Shown: positions 7,693 through 15,982, counted from the stretch's first letter. The stretch is DNA of 64,000 nucleotides from Bacteroidales bacterium (GCA_017619675.1 JAFZRX010000002.1:62001-126000); one strand, 5' to 3'. Notes: a model not told the origin generated them from the letters alone. A program made the numbers and translations.

Positions 7693-9084
7693 ATGAAAGG
7701 GCAACGGATAAGTCTTGACGAGCTGCACGAGGAATGCGGCGTCCTGGGAATCTACGGCGTTGAGGACGCCTCCCATCGCGCATTCCTGGGCCTGGAGGCA
7801 CTGCAGCACCGCGGCCAGCAGGCTTGCGGGCTGGCAGTCTGCGGGCCTGACCGCAGACTCCGCATCCGTAAGGGCGCCGGCCTGGTCAGGGACGTCTTCC
7901 CTGAAGAGTCCCTCTCCACCCTACCCGGCGACACCTGCATAGGCCACGTCCGCTACCCCACCACCGCCGTGGGCGGAAGAGAGAACATCCAACCTTTCAG
8001 CATCACCAGCAAGGCAGGCACCTTCGCCTATGCCCATAACGGAAACATAGTCAATGCCGATGAAATAAAAGCAAGCCTGGAAGAGCACGGCCACCTGTTC
8101 CAGTCCACCTCCGACAGCGAACTCTTCGCCCACCTGATAGGCATGGGCGCCAACGCCGACGGCTGGGTCCGCAGCATCATCGCTGCCGCCAACCAACTGG
8201 ACGGCGCCTTTTCAACCGTAGTCCTCGCAGGCGGCATCCTTTACGCCTGCAGGGACAAGTACGGATTCCGGCCCCTGTCCGTGGGGCGCCTGGAAGGCGG
8301 CTACGCAGTAGCCAGCGAAACCTGCGCCCTGAACGCCATGGGGGCGGAATTCCTGCGCGACATAGAGCCAGGCGAACTGGTAGTCATCGGTCCTGACGGA
8401 ATCCAAAGCTACCGCCATTCACAGCACCCGGGCAGATATATGTGCGCCATGGAATTCATTTATTTCGCGCGCCCCGACAGCGACATAGAGGGCTGCAACG
8501 TCCACGCTTTCCGCAAGCGGACGGGCCGGCTCCTCTTTGAGGAGCACCCCGTCCCCGCGGACATCGTGGTAGGCGTCCCGGACTCCAGCCTCAGCGCTGC
8601 CATGGGCTACTCCGAAGCCTCTGGCATCCCACTGGAGCGGGGCCTGCTGAAGAACATCTACGTGGCCCGCACCTTCATCCAGCCCGCCCAGTCCTTGCGG
8701 GACCTGGGCGTCCGGATGAAAATGTCCCCCATCCGCAGCGTGGTGGAAAGCAAATCCTTGATCCTGATTGACGATTCCATAGTCCGGGGAACCACCTCCA
8801 GGCAGATTGTCCGCCTGCTGCGCGACGCCGGCGCCAGGGAGGTCCACATGCTCATCGCCAGTCCCAAATACGCCTGGCCCTGCTTCTACGGCATAGACAC
8901 CGGAACCAGCGACCAGCTCATCGGCGCCAGCCACACCGAACAGGAGATCTGCGAATTCATTGGCGCCGACTCCCTCCACTACCTATCGGAACAGGCGCTG
9001 CTCCAGGCGTCCTGCCGGACAACCCTTTGCACCGCCTGCTTCTCAGGTCACTACCCCACAGCGCTCTACGGCGCTGACGAATAG
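7693..9084 (+). CDS. purF: Amidophosphoribosyltransferase (glutamine PRPP amidotransferase)
   Basis: 463 aa. It catalyses the first committed step of purine synthesis, transferring the glutamine amide to PRPP. The N-terminal nucleophile is Cys15 in EECGVLGIYG, so a 14-residue propeptide is expected to be removed. The class II glutaminase domain is followed by the PRPP loop LILIDDSIVRGTTSRQ. Cys in MCAMEF and PCFYGID and the C-terminal CTAC pair match the iron-sulfur ligands of the B. subtilis-type enzyme. It is the last gene of the glnK-amtB group, which ties a glutamine-consuming pathway to ammonium uptake. It ends directly against the convergent next gene, with no visible terminator between. 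Confidence 0.95.
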   Translation: MKGQRISLDELHEECGVLGIYGVEDASHRAFLGLEALQHRGQQACGLAVCGPDRRLRIRKGAGLVRDVFPEESLSTLPGDTCIGHVRYPTTAVGGRENIQPFSITSKAGTFAYAHNGNIVNADEIKASLEEHGHLFQSTSDSELFAHLIGMGANADGWVRSIIAAANQLDGAFSTVVLAGGILYACRDKYGFRPLSVGRLEGGYAVASETCALNAMGAEFLRDIEPGELVVIGPDGIQSYRHSQHPGRYMCAMEFIYFARPDSDIEGCNVHAFRKRTGRLLFEEHPVPADIVVGVPDSSLSAAMGYSEASGIPLERGLLKNIYVARTFIQPAQSLRDLGVRMKMSPIRSVVESKSLILIDDSIVRGTTSRQIVRLLRDAGAREVHMLIASPKYAWPCFYGIDTGTSDQLIGASHTEQEICEFIGADSLHYLSEQALLQASCRTTLCTACFSGHYPTALYGADE

Positions 9085-9417
9085 TTAGATCCTTGGTTTG
9101 TGGATTACACGGAGTACCAGGGAGATGATGTAGACAATGATTCCGTAAATGATAGGGATCAGGCCCACCTTGATTCCACCCCAGATAATATTGGGAGCGA
9201 CATCAGAGTGTCCGGAGAGGAAATCGGCAACATCAAGAAAGCCCAGGACGGTCCACATGACGCCAAAAGCCAAAGCAGCCAGTCCAATCTCCTTTACCCA
9301 TGCCGGAGCCTTCCAAGCGGCGAAGAAAAGACCGATCAACAACAGTGTTATCACGGCCATCCCTACAGGGCCGCCGGAAACGAACAGTTGGAAAATATTA
9401 GTTCCTAAGATACACAT
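9085..9417 (-). CDS. Small membrane protein, MotA/TolQ/ExbB-like
   Basis: 110 aa with three hydrophobic segments (about 17-33, 41-62 and 78-103). The opening FVSGGPVGMAVITLLLIGL and the closing GGIKVGLIPIIYGIIVYIISL recall the membrane core of ExbB/TolQ-type proton-channel proteins, but the large cytoplasmic loop is missing and no exbD or tolR gene is adjacent. I therefore treat the family link as weak. It has its own promoter (9465-9497). It could be an orphan member of the family or an unrelated three-helix protein. Confidence 0.55.
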   Translation of the reverse strand: MCILGTNIFQLFVSGGPVGMAVITLLLIGLFFAAWKAPAWVKEIGLAALAFGVMWTVLGFLDVADFLSGHSDVAPNIIWGGIKVGLIPIIYGIIVYIISLVLRVIHKPRI

Positions 9418-9464
9418 GACATTAAAGATTAAAGGTTATACAATCTGTTAGGAATTCCTTTATG

Positions 9465-9497
9465 CAAAGGTACGGAGCAAGCGCCCAAAAATGCAAA
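9465..9497 (-). promoter_or_regulatory. Promoter of the ExbB-like gene
   Basis: On the minus strand TTTG (9497 to 9494), 21-nt spacer, TACCTTTG (9472 to 9465), matching the Bacteroidota consensus. The start codon lies about 48 nt downstream. Confidence 0.6.
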
Positions 9498-9596
9498 GTT
9501 GAATCCTGCCCACCTTCTGTCATATCCCCCTAACCTGCCCCCTGATAAAGCAGGACGCTTCTTTTTTCATAAAGAATCCGTATTTTTACATCGGAA

Positions 9597-10307
9597 ATGA
9601 AACGGGTTCTTATCATAGTTCTCTACTGGATCGCGGCTATCCTCCTGACGGCATTCCTTGTCGTCAGCCTGGACTATCAGTTCTGGCAGGGCATGATGAT
9701 TGGCCTGATGTTCCTCCCCTGCGCAATGGCCCTATCCTTCTTCCTGCCCAAAGTGGCAAAGGAGCCGGCCAAAGACAGGATCAAGCACAGTGTATTCATA
9801 ATCTTTGGAGTGATGTCCATCGCCCTGTTCCTGCTGATCGTGACACATATGCTGTTCTCCTATATAAAAGGCGAACCCACCTTCTCTTACTCGCAGGACT
9901 TTGCACCAATCCTGGGCAACCCCGTATTCCTCGCCATTATCCTCACCATCCTCGCCTACGGAGAGTTCCGGCTGGAAAAATGGCTCGGCAAGACAAGGAC
10001 GAGCCACCCTGTCACTTTCACTTCGGACTACAGGAAAGTCACCCTGGACACGGAGGACATCCTTTACATAGAATCCCGCGACTCTGAAGTCTGGCTCTAC
10101 GCCCGCGACGGGAAATCTTATCGTAACAAGACAGGCATTTCCCAGTGGGAGAACCTCCTGGGACCGGATTTCGTCAGGATACACCGCTCCTTCCTTGTCA
10201 ACGGACAGGAAGCGGTCCTTTCCTCCCCTGAAACCGTCTCAATTGCAGGCACGGAACTTCCCGTTTCCAGAAAATACAAAGATTCAGTATCTTTACTGGT
10301 GAAATGA
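9597..10307 (+). CDS. Membrane-bound LytTR-type transcriptional regulator
   Basis: 236 aa. Four membrane segments (about 3-24, 29-50, 64-88 and 105-122) are followed by a LytTR DNA-binding domain (about 135-236), with KVTLDTEDILYIESRDSEVWLY and FVRIHRSFLVN as family landmarks. It probably binds DNA while anchored in the inner membrane; no phosphoacceptor domain is present. It overlaps the downstream phospholipase gene by ATGA, so the two are translationally coupled and the regulator may respond to envelope state. A TATTTTTA box just upstream of the ATG could be a weak -7 element. Confidence 0.85.
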   Translation: MKRVLIIVLYWIAAILLTAFLVVSLDYQFWQGMMIGLMFLPCAMALSFFLPKVAKEPAKDRIKHSVFIIFGVMSIALFLLIVTHMLFSYIKGEPTFSYSQDFAPILGNPVFLAIILTILAYGEFRLEKWLGKTRTSHPVTFTSDYRKVTLDTEDILYIESRDSEVWLYARDGKSYRNKTGISQWENLLGPDFVRIHRSFLVNGQEAVLSSPETVSIAGTELPVSRKYKDSVSLLVK

Positions 10308-11065
10308 AGCGGCTGATTCTCATCTTTACACTCCTGGCACTTCTGATTCCATGCAAGGCGCAGGAATTTGGAGTATACCACCCTATGTATTTCATAGGTG
10401 GAATACCCCTGCAGGGGCCTGTGGACAAGACAACCTCCAACCTGAAGTTCCAGATCGGGACCAGCATCCCCCTCTGGAGAAACATCGGAGGCAAGGAAGG
10501 CCTTGACTTCACATTCGTATATAACCAGGTGTCAGTATGGGACTTCTTTGACGAGTCCTCCCCCTTCAAGGAGAACACCTATATGCCCGGCTGGTACCTC
10601 AACATCCCAATAGAAAGGGACAGGCTCCTGGTGGGAATAGAGCATCGTTCCAACGGCCGCCCCATGAGGGGCAGCGACAACGACGTATTCAGCCGCTCTG
10701 TAAACTATATCTTTGGGGAATATGGGGCATACCTGCCAAGCGGCCTGGTGCTTAAAGCCAACGTCAGGGCTGGAATCGGCTGGTATGACGAAGACCTCAC
10801 CCAGGAAATCTTCTGGCGCTTCCTTGGCTATGCGGATTTCACCATCGGCTACCGCCGCGAAAACTTGGAGCTGAGCCTGAAGGCCACTCCCGTTTTCGGG
10901 CCCTTCTACCTGAGCGTGGAAGCCGCCGCGGCCTATGACCTGGGCTTTTGCTCCGTATTCGCCCAGTTCAACCGCGGCTACGGCGAGGCGCTATGCGATT
11001 GGGTGCGGGGCTACCGCCCCACTCCCTATCTCCGCGCCGGCATCCTCTTTGGCCGTCTGCTGTAA
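10304..11065 (+). CDS. pldA: Outer-membrane phospholipase A1-like protein
   Basis: 253 aa with a signal peptide (MKRLILIFTLLALLIPCKAQ). The phrase GIEHRSNGR carries the His-x-Ser pair of the OMPLA active site, NYIFGEYG supplies the likely Asn, and the FNRGYGEALCDW region near the C-terminus matches another OMPLA signature. The remainder alternates as transmembrane beta-strands. The enzyme would hydrolyse phospholipids in the outer leaflet when membrane asymmetry is disturbed. It overlaps the LytTR gene by four bases. A barrel without activity is possible, but the retained active-site residues argue against it. Confidence 0.82.
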   Translation: MKRLILIFTLLALLIPCKAQEFGVYHPMYFIGGIPLQGPVDKTTSNLKFQIGTSIPLWRNIGGKEGLDFTFVYNQVSVWDFFDESSPFKENTYMPGWYLNIPIERDRLLVGIEHRSNGRPMRGSDNDVFSRSVNYIFGEYGAYLPSGLVLKANVRAGIGWYDEDLTQEIFWRFLGYADFTIGYRRENLELSLKATPVFGPFYLSVEAAAAYDLGFCSVFAQFNRGYGEALCDWVRGYRPTPYLRAGILFGRLL

Positions 11066-11073
11066 ATCCGGAA

Positions 11074-12072
11074 TTACTTGAACCTTGTCTTCCACTGGCT
11101 CCAGGGGATCTTGTATCCCTTGGGCTTCTGCTCCTTGATGTATTCGTGGACAAGGGGCATCATCTCCACTTTCTCCTTAGCCAGAGGAACCTTCCACTCA
11201 GCCTCGTCCTCTTTTTCTCCGTTGTAGAGCTGGAAGTTGCCGCCCATCATGAAATGGCGGTAAACTACGTCCTTGACAGGCACTTCAGTGTTGCGCATGT
11301 AGTCGTAGAATATCAGGAACATATTGGTCCTGCCCATACCAGCCTGGCAGTGGAAATGCAGCCAGGTATCATCTGGAAGGTTCTTGACAAAAGAAACGAA
11401 CTCATCTATGCTGCGTGGGTCTGCGAAGCAGTGGTCCAGCACCGTGAGGCGGAGATACCCTATGCCGCGGCTGGCGCAGAGCTCTTCCTCCGTCATTGCC
11501 GTGTTGACCGTCATGGTAGAAGTCCGTCCGTTGGGGCTGGTGCCGCCAGTAACTATCTCCTTGCCCACAAGGCCGTGGATAATCTGTTTCTCAGACTCTA
11601 TGATCTGCTCGTGGGTCAGTCCCCTGTTGTCCCAGTTCTCCTTTCCGTACAGGGAGAGGTGGTCTCCGTTCAGGAGGCCGTGGGTCTCGCTCCTGAGATC
11701 GACCACTGTGATGGGACCGCTGTGCAGCTTGCGGATCTCCTTGATCAGGGCATCCAGTTCTCCGGCGCTGAAATCTGAACTGGCGCTGACTTTCAGTTCA
11801 CGCAGTCCTTCCAGGGAAGGCTCATAGTCCGGATCATAGCCTGGAGTGGCGCTACGTTTTCTCAATTCGCTCTGGCAGGTACGGAAACTGCTGGGCAGTG
11901 CGTCCCTGTCCTTTCGTTCAGCACGCCAGATGAATGCGTCGTACTCTTCCTGCTGGGCTGGAGAGAATATTTCCCTTTCCTCAGCGGCCTTCAGATAGGT
12001 ATAATGCTTATAACTGCAGGATGCGATTGCCAGGACGGCAAAGGTCAATAAAAGGATAATTCTTCTTTTCAT
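11074..12072 (-). CDS. Phytase-like protein tyrosine phosphatase lipoprotein
   Basis: 332 aa with a lipoprotein signal (ASC, Cys19). The P-loop HCQAGMGRT places Cys242 as nucleophile and Arg248 as phosphate-binding residue. LDHCFADP (Asp213) is the likely general-acid loop, as in the cysteine phytases of rumen bacteria (PhyA type). It would remove phosphate from myo-inositol hexakisphosphate or another phosphorylated substrate at the cell surface or in the periplasm. It is monocistronic and convergent with pldA. The alternative is a protein-tyrosine phosphatase; length and the HCxAGxGRT form favour the phytase branch. Confidence 0.85.
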   Translation of the reverse strand: MKRRIILLLTFAVLAIASCSYKHYTYLKAAEEREIFSPAQQEEYDAFIWRAERKDRDALPSSFRTCQSELRKRSATPGYDPDYEPSLEGLRELKVSASSDFSAGELDALIKEIRKLHSGPITVVDLRSETHGLLNGDHLSLYGKENWDNRGLTHEQIIESEKQIIHGLVGKEIVTGGTSPNGRTSTMTVNTAMTEEELCASRGIGYLRLTVLDHCFADPRSIDEFVSFVKNLPDDTWLHFHCQAGMGRTNMFLIFYDYMRNTEVPVKDVVYRHFMMGGNFQLYNGEKEDEAEWKVPLAKEKVEMMPLVHEYIKEQKPKGYKIPWSQWKTRFK

Positions 12073-12097
12073 ACTATAAAGATAATGAAAAAATGTT

Positions 12098-12105
12098 TAT
12101 ATTTG
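12098..12105 (+). promoter_or_regulatory. -7 element of tRNA-Pro
   Basis: TATATTTG, an exact TAnnTTTG match, ends 10 nt before the mature tRNA start. No clear -33 TTTG lies at the expected distance. Confidence 0.55.
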
Positions 12106-12115
12106 CACCGCTAAT

Positions 12116-12188
12116 CTGGATGTGGCGCAGTTGGTAGCGCACCTGGTTAGGGACCAGGAGGTCGCTCGTTCAAGTCGAGTCATCCAGA
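12116..12188 (+). tRNA. tRNA-Pro(AGG)
   Basis: Acceptor CTGGATG (12116-12122) pairs with CATCCAG (12181-12187), discriminator A. D-stem is GCGC/GCGC, anticodon stem CCTGG/CCAGG with loop TTAGGGA, so the anticodon is AGG at 12149-12151. The T-arm is GCTCG-TTCAAGT-CGAGT. The C1-G72 pair and A73 are proline identity features, in agreement with the anticodon. CCA is not encoded. An A at anticodon position 1 is unusual for bacterial proline tRNA, where GGG, TGG and CGG are the common ones. Confidence 0.9.
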
Positions 12189-12203
12189 CAAATGCATCTC
12201 AAG

Positions 12204-12232
12204 GCACCTACGGCAACGTGGGTGCTTTTTTT
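12204..12232 (+). terminator. Intrinsic terminator after tRNA-Pro
   Basis: GCACCTACG pairs with CGTGGGTGC (nine pairs, one wobble) closed by a GCAA tetraloop, then seven T residues. Confidence 0.88.
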
Positions 12233-12242
12233 ATGCCCTTTT

Positions 12243-12272
12243 TTTGTTTGTTGGGGAGAATTGTTATATTTG
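12243..12272 (+). promoter_or_regulatory. Promoter of the AbrB-acyltransferase pair
   Basis: TTTG (12243-12246), 18-nt spacer, TATATTTG (12265-12272). This is a good match to the Bacteroidota consensus, 27 nt before the ATG at 12300. Confidence 0.7.
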
Positions 12273-12299
12273 TGGGAAATTTCTAACAATTCCTACATT

Positions 12300-12509
12300 A
12301 TGAAAGAAGAAGACGGAAAATACATCTTTGGCGTGGTGAAGGTTGGGGACAAGGGACAGATAGTCATCCCCAAGGACGCGCGCAAAATATATGATATCAA
12401 GCCGGGTGACACCCTTATGGTCCTGGGGGACCAGAAAGGCATGGCCTTCCTCAAGACGGATATCTTCCAGAACATAATAGACCAGGCGATGGAGGGCCTT
12501 CCCAGATGA
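12300..12509 (+). CDS. AbrB/SpoVT-type DNA-binding protein
   Basis: 69 aa. VVKVGDKGQIVIPKDARK is the swapped-hairpin AbrB signature (also MazE and SpoVT), ending in a short helical tail. I place the start at the ATG at 12300, just after the promoter; an open frame further upstream reaches into the tRNA terminator and is not credible. It overlaps the acyltransferase gene by ATGA. A toxin partner is not present, so this is more likely a small transcription factor than an antitoxin. Confidence 0.85.
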   Translation: MKEEDGKYIFGVVKVGDKGQIVIPKDARKIYDIKPGDTLMVLGDQKGMAFLKTDIFQNIIDQAMEGLPR

Positions 12510-13612
12510 GAAAGCATTGGTTGGACAACCTGCGCTGGGTGACAGTTCTCCTGGTGCTGTTCTATCACGTAATCTACTTCTATAACAACAAGGGTGTCTT
12601 TGGAGGCATAGGCGGTTTTGGTGAATGGCCGGACTGCAAGCAGTATCAGGACGTGGTAATGTACATCCTTTACCCATGGTTCATGCCCCTGCTGTTCTTG
12701 TTGGCGGGAATCAGCGCAAGGTATTCGCTTGAAAAGCATTCCGGAAAGGAATGGTTCAGGTCCCGTACCCGTAAGTTGCTGGTTCCTGGAACCATAGGTC
12801 TGCTGGTATTCCACTGGATGGTGGGATTTTTCAACACTGCCACCGCCCAAGCGCAGGCCGCCACGGCAGGCCTTCCCATAATAGCAAAATACTTTGTATG
12901 GGCTATCAGCGGTATAGGACCTCTGTGGTTCATCCATGATCTGTGGCTGTTCTCGCTGATACTTTTGCTGGTGCGGAAACTGGACGGGAAAGACAGGTTC
13001 TGGAACTGGTGCGGCAAGGCAAACATCGTGTGGATCATCCTTTTGGGAATCCTTTACTATGCCGCGGAACAGCTTCTTGTCCACAATCCAAGGCCGGACT
13101 CAGCGGACGGCTTATATAACCTGTACAAGCCGCTGTTCTACATAGTACCGTTCCTGATGGGATACTTCGTATTCTCACACGACCAGGTGCAGGAGAGGCT
13201 TTCCAAGGTCTGGGGCGCGCTGCTGGGTTGCGCGGTCGTCGCGGGTACGGTGCTCATTGTGACAACATTCGGACAGGACAACACATCGCCGCAGTATCTG
13301 GGAAGTCCGCTCAACTGCCTCTACGGCTGGCTGGCCTGTCTGGCAATGATGGCCTGGTTCAAGGCCAGGTTTGACAGGACAGGCGCCTTCGCCGCTTATA
13401 TGACAAAGACCAGTTTCGGCCTCTACATAGTTCATTACCTGGTGGTTGCGAGCCTTGGCTACATGATGAAGATGTATACCAACCTGCCGCCGCTGGCAAT
13501 GTATGTGATCCTTACGGTCGCAGTGTTCACGCTGTCACCGCTGTTATACGAAACACTCCACCGTATACCGTTCGTAAGGTGGAGTGTCTTTGGAGAGAAA
13601 AAGTCCCGGTAA
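12506..13612 (+). CDS. Membrane acyltransferase (acyltransferase family 3)
   Basis: 368 aa polytopic membrane protein with about ten hydrophobic segments. RKHWLDNLRWVTVLLVLFYH contains the N-terminal R-x10-H pair typical of the acyltransferase 3 family (OafA, MdoC and relatives). These transfer acetyl, succinyl or other acyl groups to carbohydrate acceptors across the inner membrane; the substrate cannot be told here. It is translationally coupled to the AbrB-like gene, an uncommon pairing that suggests the regulator governs this modification. The gene ends one base before a convergent gene. Confidence 0.85.
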   Translation: MRKHWLDNLRWVTVLLVLFYHVIYFYNNKGVFGGIGGFGEWPDCKQYQDVVMYILYPWFMPLLFLLAGISARYSLEKHSGKEWFRSRTRKLLVPGTIGLLVFHWMVGFFNTATAQAQAATAGLPIIAKYFVWAISGIGPLWFIHDLWLFSLILLLVRKLDGKDRFWNWCGKANIVWIILLGILYYAAEQLLVHNPRPDSADGLYNLYKPLFYIVPFLMGYFVFSHDQVQERLSKVWGALLGCAVVAGTVLIVTTFGQDNTSPQYLGSPLNCLYGWLACLAMMAWFKARFDRTGAFAAYMTKTSFGLYIVHYLVVASLGYMMKMYTNLPPLAMYVILTVAVFTLSPLLYETLHRIPFVRWSVFGEKKSR

Positions 13613-13613
13613 A

Positions 13614-13904
13614 CTAATTTCCGGCTGAGAGGTATTCCCTGAGGGCTTCGACGTACTTGCTGAAGGCGTCGCGGCCCTCCGGCGTTATCTTGCAGGTGGT
13701 GCAGGGCATCTTGCCCTTGAACCCCTTCTCTACCGTGATGTATCCGGCAGAGGTCAGTTTGTCAATCTGTACGCTCAGGTTTCCCGCAGTGGCGCCTGTC
13801 TGTTTCTTGATGAAGGTGAAGTCCGCGGAATCCACCCCGGCAAGTATTGACATGACGGCCAGCCTCAACTCCGAGTGCAGAAGCGGGTCTAGTTTGGGAA
13901 ACAT
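13614..13904 (-). CDS. Winged-helix transcriptional regulator
   Basis: 96 aa, almost entirely one winged helix-turn-helix of the type found in small MarR/ArsR-like regulators (DPLLHSELRLAVMSIL at the start, recognition helix around NLSVQIDKLTSAGYI, wing around VEKGFKGKMPCTTCKIT). Proteins of this form often regulate a neighbouring membrane protein gene, and here one lies three bases upstream on the same strand. The ligand is unknown. The Cys-x-x-Cys in the wing could bind metal or respond to redox, which is conjecture. Confidence 0.85.
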   Translation of the reverse strand: MFPKLDPLLHSELRLAVMSILAGVDSADFTFIKKQTGATAGNLSVQIDKLTSAGYITVEKGFKGKMPCTTCKITPEGRDAFSKYVEALREYLSAGN

Positions 13905-13907
13905 GGC

Positions 13908-14483
13908 TTACTTGTACTGCTGTTTAACAATAAGGCCTGTGGCTGCAAGGAGGACGCCGCCAAGGGTAAAGAGAAGGGTCAGGGCACTGGTGTGGACTGT
14001 AGAAGCCACTACCGCTCCCCCTACTCCAACCAGGAAGCCGCAGATGATGATTGGCCAGTTCCTGAGCAATACGCCGGAGATGCTTTCCGCAAGGCCCAGC
14101 AGAAGGATGATGACCAGGAAAAGGTTCATGGGGACTGCCAGTATGGCTATGAGGCTTATGGTCAATGAGAATACTCCAAAGGTAGCCCAGATATAACCCA
14201 AAGCCTTGCCGATCTCATTGGTGGGAGCGTTCTTGTCCTTCTTATATACCAGGGTTGCCAGAGGATAGCCGATTGCTGAGAAGGCGAACCAGAGCCAGTT
14301 CCATGCCGGGTTGCCGGTATAGTGCCAGAGCAGGTAGATTGCCAGGGAGAAAACCGTGAGGAGCGAACCCCAGAGGATGAAGCCCTTTGAATTGTTTCTG
14401 AGGATTGCCCTACGGCTGTTGTTCAGTGTTTCAGTGATGAGGGCGAGGCTCTCGCTTGCCGTCATTTCTTTGTTTTGTTCCAT
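13908..14483 (-). CDS. Integral membrane protein paired with a winged-helix regulator
   Basis: 191 aa. The first ~30 residues are soluble and Asn/Ser-rich. Five or six membrane segments then follow (about 33-50, 61-76, 92-108, 112-132, 137-155 and 162-184). I recognise no enzyme motif. It shares an operon with the 96-aa regulator (three-base gap). It has its own promoter at 14549-14580. Function unknown; co-expression with a one-domain regulator is its best clue. Confidence 0.75.
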   Translation of the reverse strand: MEQNKEMTASESLALITETLNNSRRAILRNNSKGFILWGSLLTVFSLAIYLLWHYTGNPAWNWLWFAFSAIGYPLATLVYKKDKNAPTNEIGKALGYIWATFGVFSLTISLIAILAVPMNLFLVIILLLGLAESISGVLLRNWPIIICGFLVGVGGAVVASTVHTSALTLLFTLGGVLLAATGLIVKQQYK

Positions 14484-14548
14484 AATATCAATTAGTTACG
14501 CTTGTATCAGCACCAGGCACAGCTGCGCAGTCTGTCCTAATGCCGATA

Positions 14549-14580
14549 CAAATGTAAACAAGTTTATATTATAAACCAAA
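14549..14580 (-). promoter_or_regulatory. Promoter of the membrane protein/regulator pair
   Basis: Minus strand TTTG (14580 to 14577), 20-nt spacer, TACATTTG (14556 to 14549), an exact match to the consensus. Confidence 0.75.
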
Positions 14581-14585
14581 TATTT

Positions 14586-15884
14586 TTACACTTTTTCTTT
14601 ATTTTTTTCCAGGGCCTGTTTGATGTCGTCTATGATGTCGTCTATATGCTCCACTCCAATGGACAGGCGGATGGTGGTAGGAGTGATGTGCTGCTCCTCC
14701 AGTTCCTCCGGGCTCAGCTGCGAGTGGGTGGTGGTATAAGGGTGGATCACCAGGCTCTTCACATCAGCCACGTTGGCAAGGAGGGAGAAGATCTTGAGGG
14801 AGTCGATGAACTTCCAGGCGTCCTCCTGCGTTCCTTTTATCTCAAAGGTGAAGATGGAGCCCGCCCCATTGGGGAAATAGCGTGTGTAAAGCGCATGGTC
14901 AGGGTGGTCAGGGAGCGCGGGGTGGTTGACCTTGGCAACCTTGGGGTGGTTGGCAAGGAAGTCAACCACCTTGAGCGCGTTCTCAGTGTGACGCTCGATG
15001 CGGAGCGGCAGGGACTCCACGCCCTGCAGCAGAACCCAGGCGTTGAAGGGGCTGATGGCGGCGCCGGTGTCGCGCAGGATGACGGCGCGTATGCGCGTCA
15101 CGAACGCGGCCGGCCCGGCGACGTCAGCGAACACGGCGCCGTGGTAACTTGGATCCGGCTTTGCCAGCGTGGGATACTTGTCGGCGTTGGCCTTCCAGTC
15201 AAACTTGCCTCCGTCTACGATCACGCCTCCCAGCGAACTGCCGTGGCCGCCGATGAACTTGGTAGCGGAGTGCACCACTATGTCTGCGCCGTGCTCCAGC
15301 GGGCGTATCACGATTGGCGCGAAGGTGTTGTCCACGATGAAGACTATATTATGCCGATGCGCTACGGCTGCTATTCCTTCGAAGTCAGCGACGTCCGAAT
15401 TGGGATTGCCGAACGTCTCCGCGTAGATGACCTTGGTGTTGGGGCGGATGGCCGCCTCCAACGCCTCCAGGTCATTGACGCGGAGGATGGTATTCTGTAT
15501 CCCCTGCGTGGCAAGGGTGTGGGTGATGAGGTTGTAGGAACCGCCGTAAAGGTTGTCCGCCGCAATGATGTGGTCCCCTACCTGCAGCACGTTCTGCAGG
15601 GCGTAGGTGATGGCCGCCGCGCCGGAGGCCACGGCCAGGCCCGCCACGCCCCCTTCCAGCGCCGCCACCCTCTCCTCGAATACTGACTGGGTGGAATTGG
15701 TAAGACGGCCGTATATGTTGCCCGGGTCGCGGAGGCCGAAACGGTCCGCCGCATGCTGGGAATTACGGAATACATAGGATGTCGTCTGATAAATAGGAAC
15801 CGCGCGTGCGTCTGATGCCGGATCCGGATTCTCCTGGCCAACGTGAACCGCCAGGGTCTCTACATGGTAATTTCTTGTGCTCAT
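14586..15884 (-). CDS. metY: O-acetylhomoserine sulfhydrylase (aminocarboxypropyltransferase)
   Basis: 432 aa PLP enzyme of the Cys/Met metabolism family. It makes homocysteine from O-acetylhomoserine and sulfide. Landmarks are ETLAVHVGQENPDPASDARAV at the N-terminus, VPIYQTTSYVF, and the PLP lysine in VHSATKFIGGHGSSLGG. The length and the long insertion after the lysine favour MetY over cystathionine gamma-synthase. I use the ATG at 15884, where family similarity begins; a longer in-frame extension lies in the divergent control region. It faces away from an Lrp-family gene that is a likely regulator. Confidence 0.93.
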   Translation of the reverse strand: MSTRNYHVETLAVHVGQENPDPASDARAVPIYQTTSYVFRNSQHAADRFGLRDPGNIYGRLTNSTQSVFEERVAALEGGVAGLAVASGAAAITYALQNVLQVGDHIIAADNLYGGSYNLITHTLATQGIQNTILRVNDLEALEAAIRPNTKVIYAETFGNPNSDVADFEGIAAVAHRHNIVFIVDNTFAPIVIRPLEHGADIVVHSATKFIGGHGSSLGGVIVDGGKFDWKANADKYPTLAKPDPSYHGAVFADVAGPAAFVTRIRAVILRDTGAAISPFNAWVLLQGVESLPLRIERHTENALKVVDFLANHPKVAKVNHPALPDHPDHALYTRYFPNGAGSIFTFEIKGTQEDAWKFIDSLKIFSLLANVADVKSLVIHPYTTTHSQLSPEELEEQHITPTTIRLSIGVEHIDDIIDDIKQALEKNKEKV

Positions 15885-15974
15885 ATCTTGTCTGTTTTTG
15901 TTTCCTTTTCTTGGACAAAGTTCGTTTTGGTAGATAATAATTCCAATACTTTTTAATAATTTGGAAAATATCAC

Positions 15975-15982
15975 TATATTTG
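15975..15982 (+). promoter_or_regulatory. -7 element of the lrp-like gene
   Basis: TATATTTG is present in the 171-bp divergent region. Nearby TTCCAA and TTGGAA half-sites (about 15942-15965) form an inverted repeat that could be an operator for the Lrp-type protein; that part is speculative. Confidence 0.45.

Noticed and set aside
9498-9596. Possible leader peptide or riboswitch before the LytTR gene
   Set aside because: No small frame with a codon run, no terminator-like hairpin and no alternative pairing was seen in this 99-bp stretch.
12192-12299. Upstream extension of the AbrB-like frame
   Set aside because: It would begin in the tRNA-Pro terminator and before the consensus promoter at 12243-12272.
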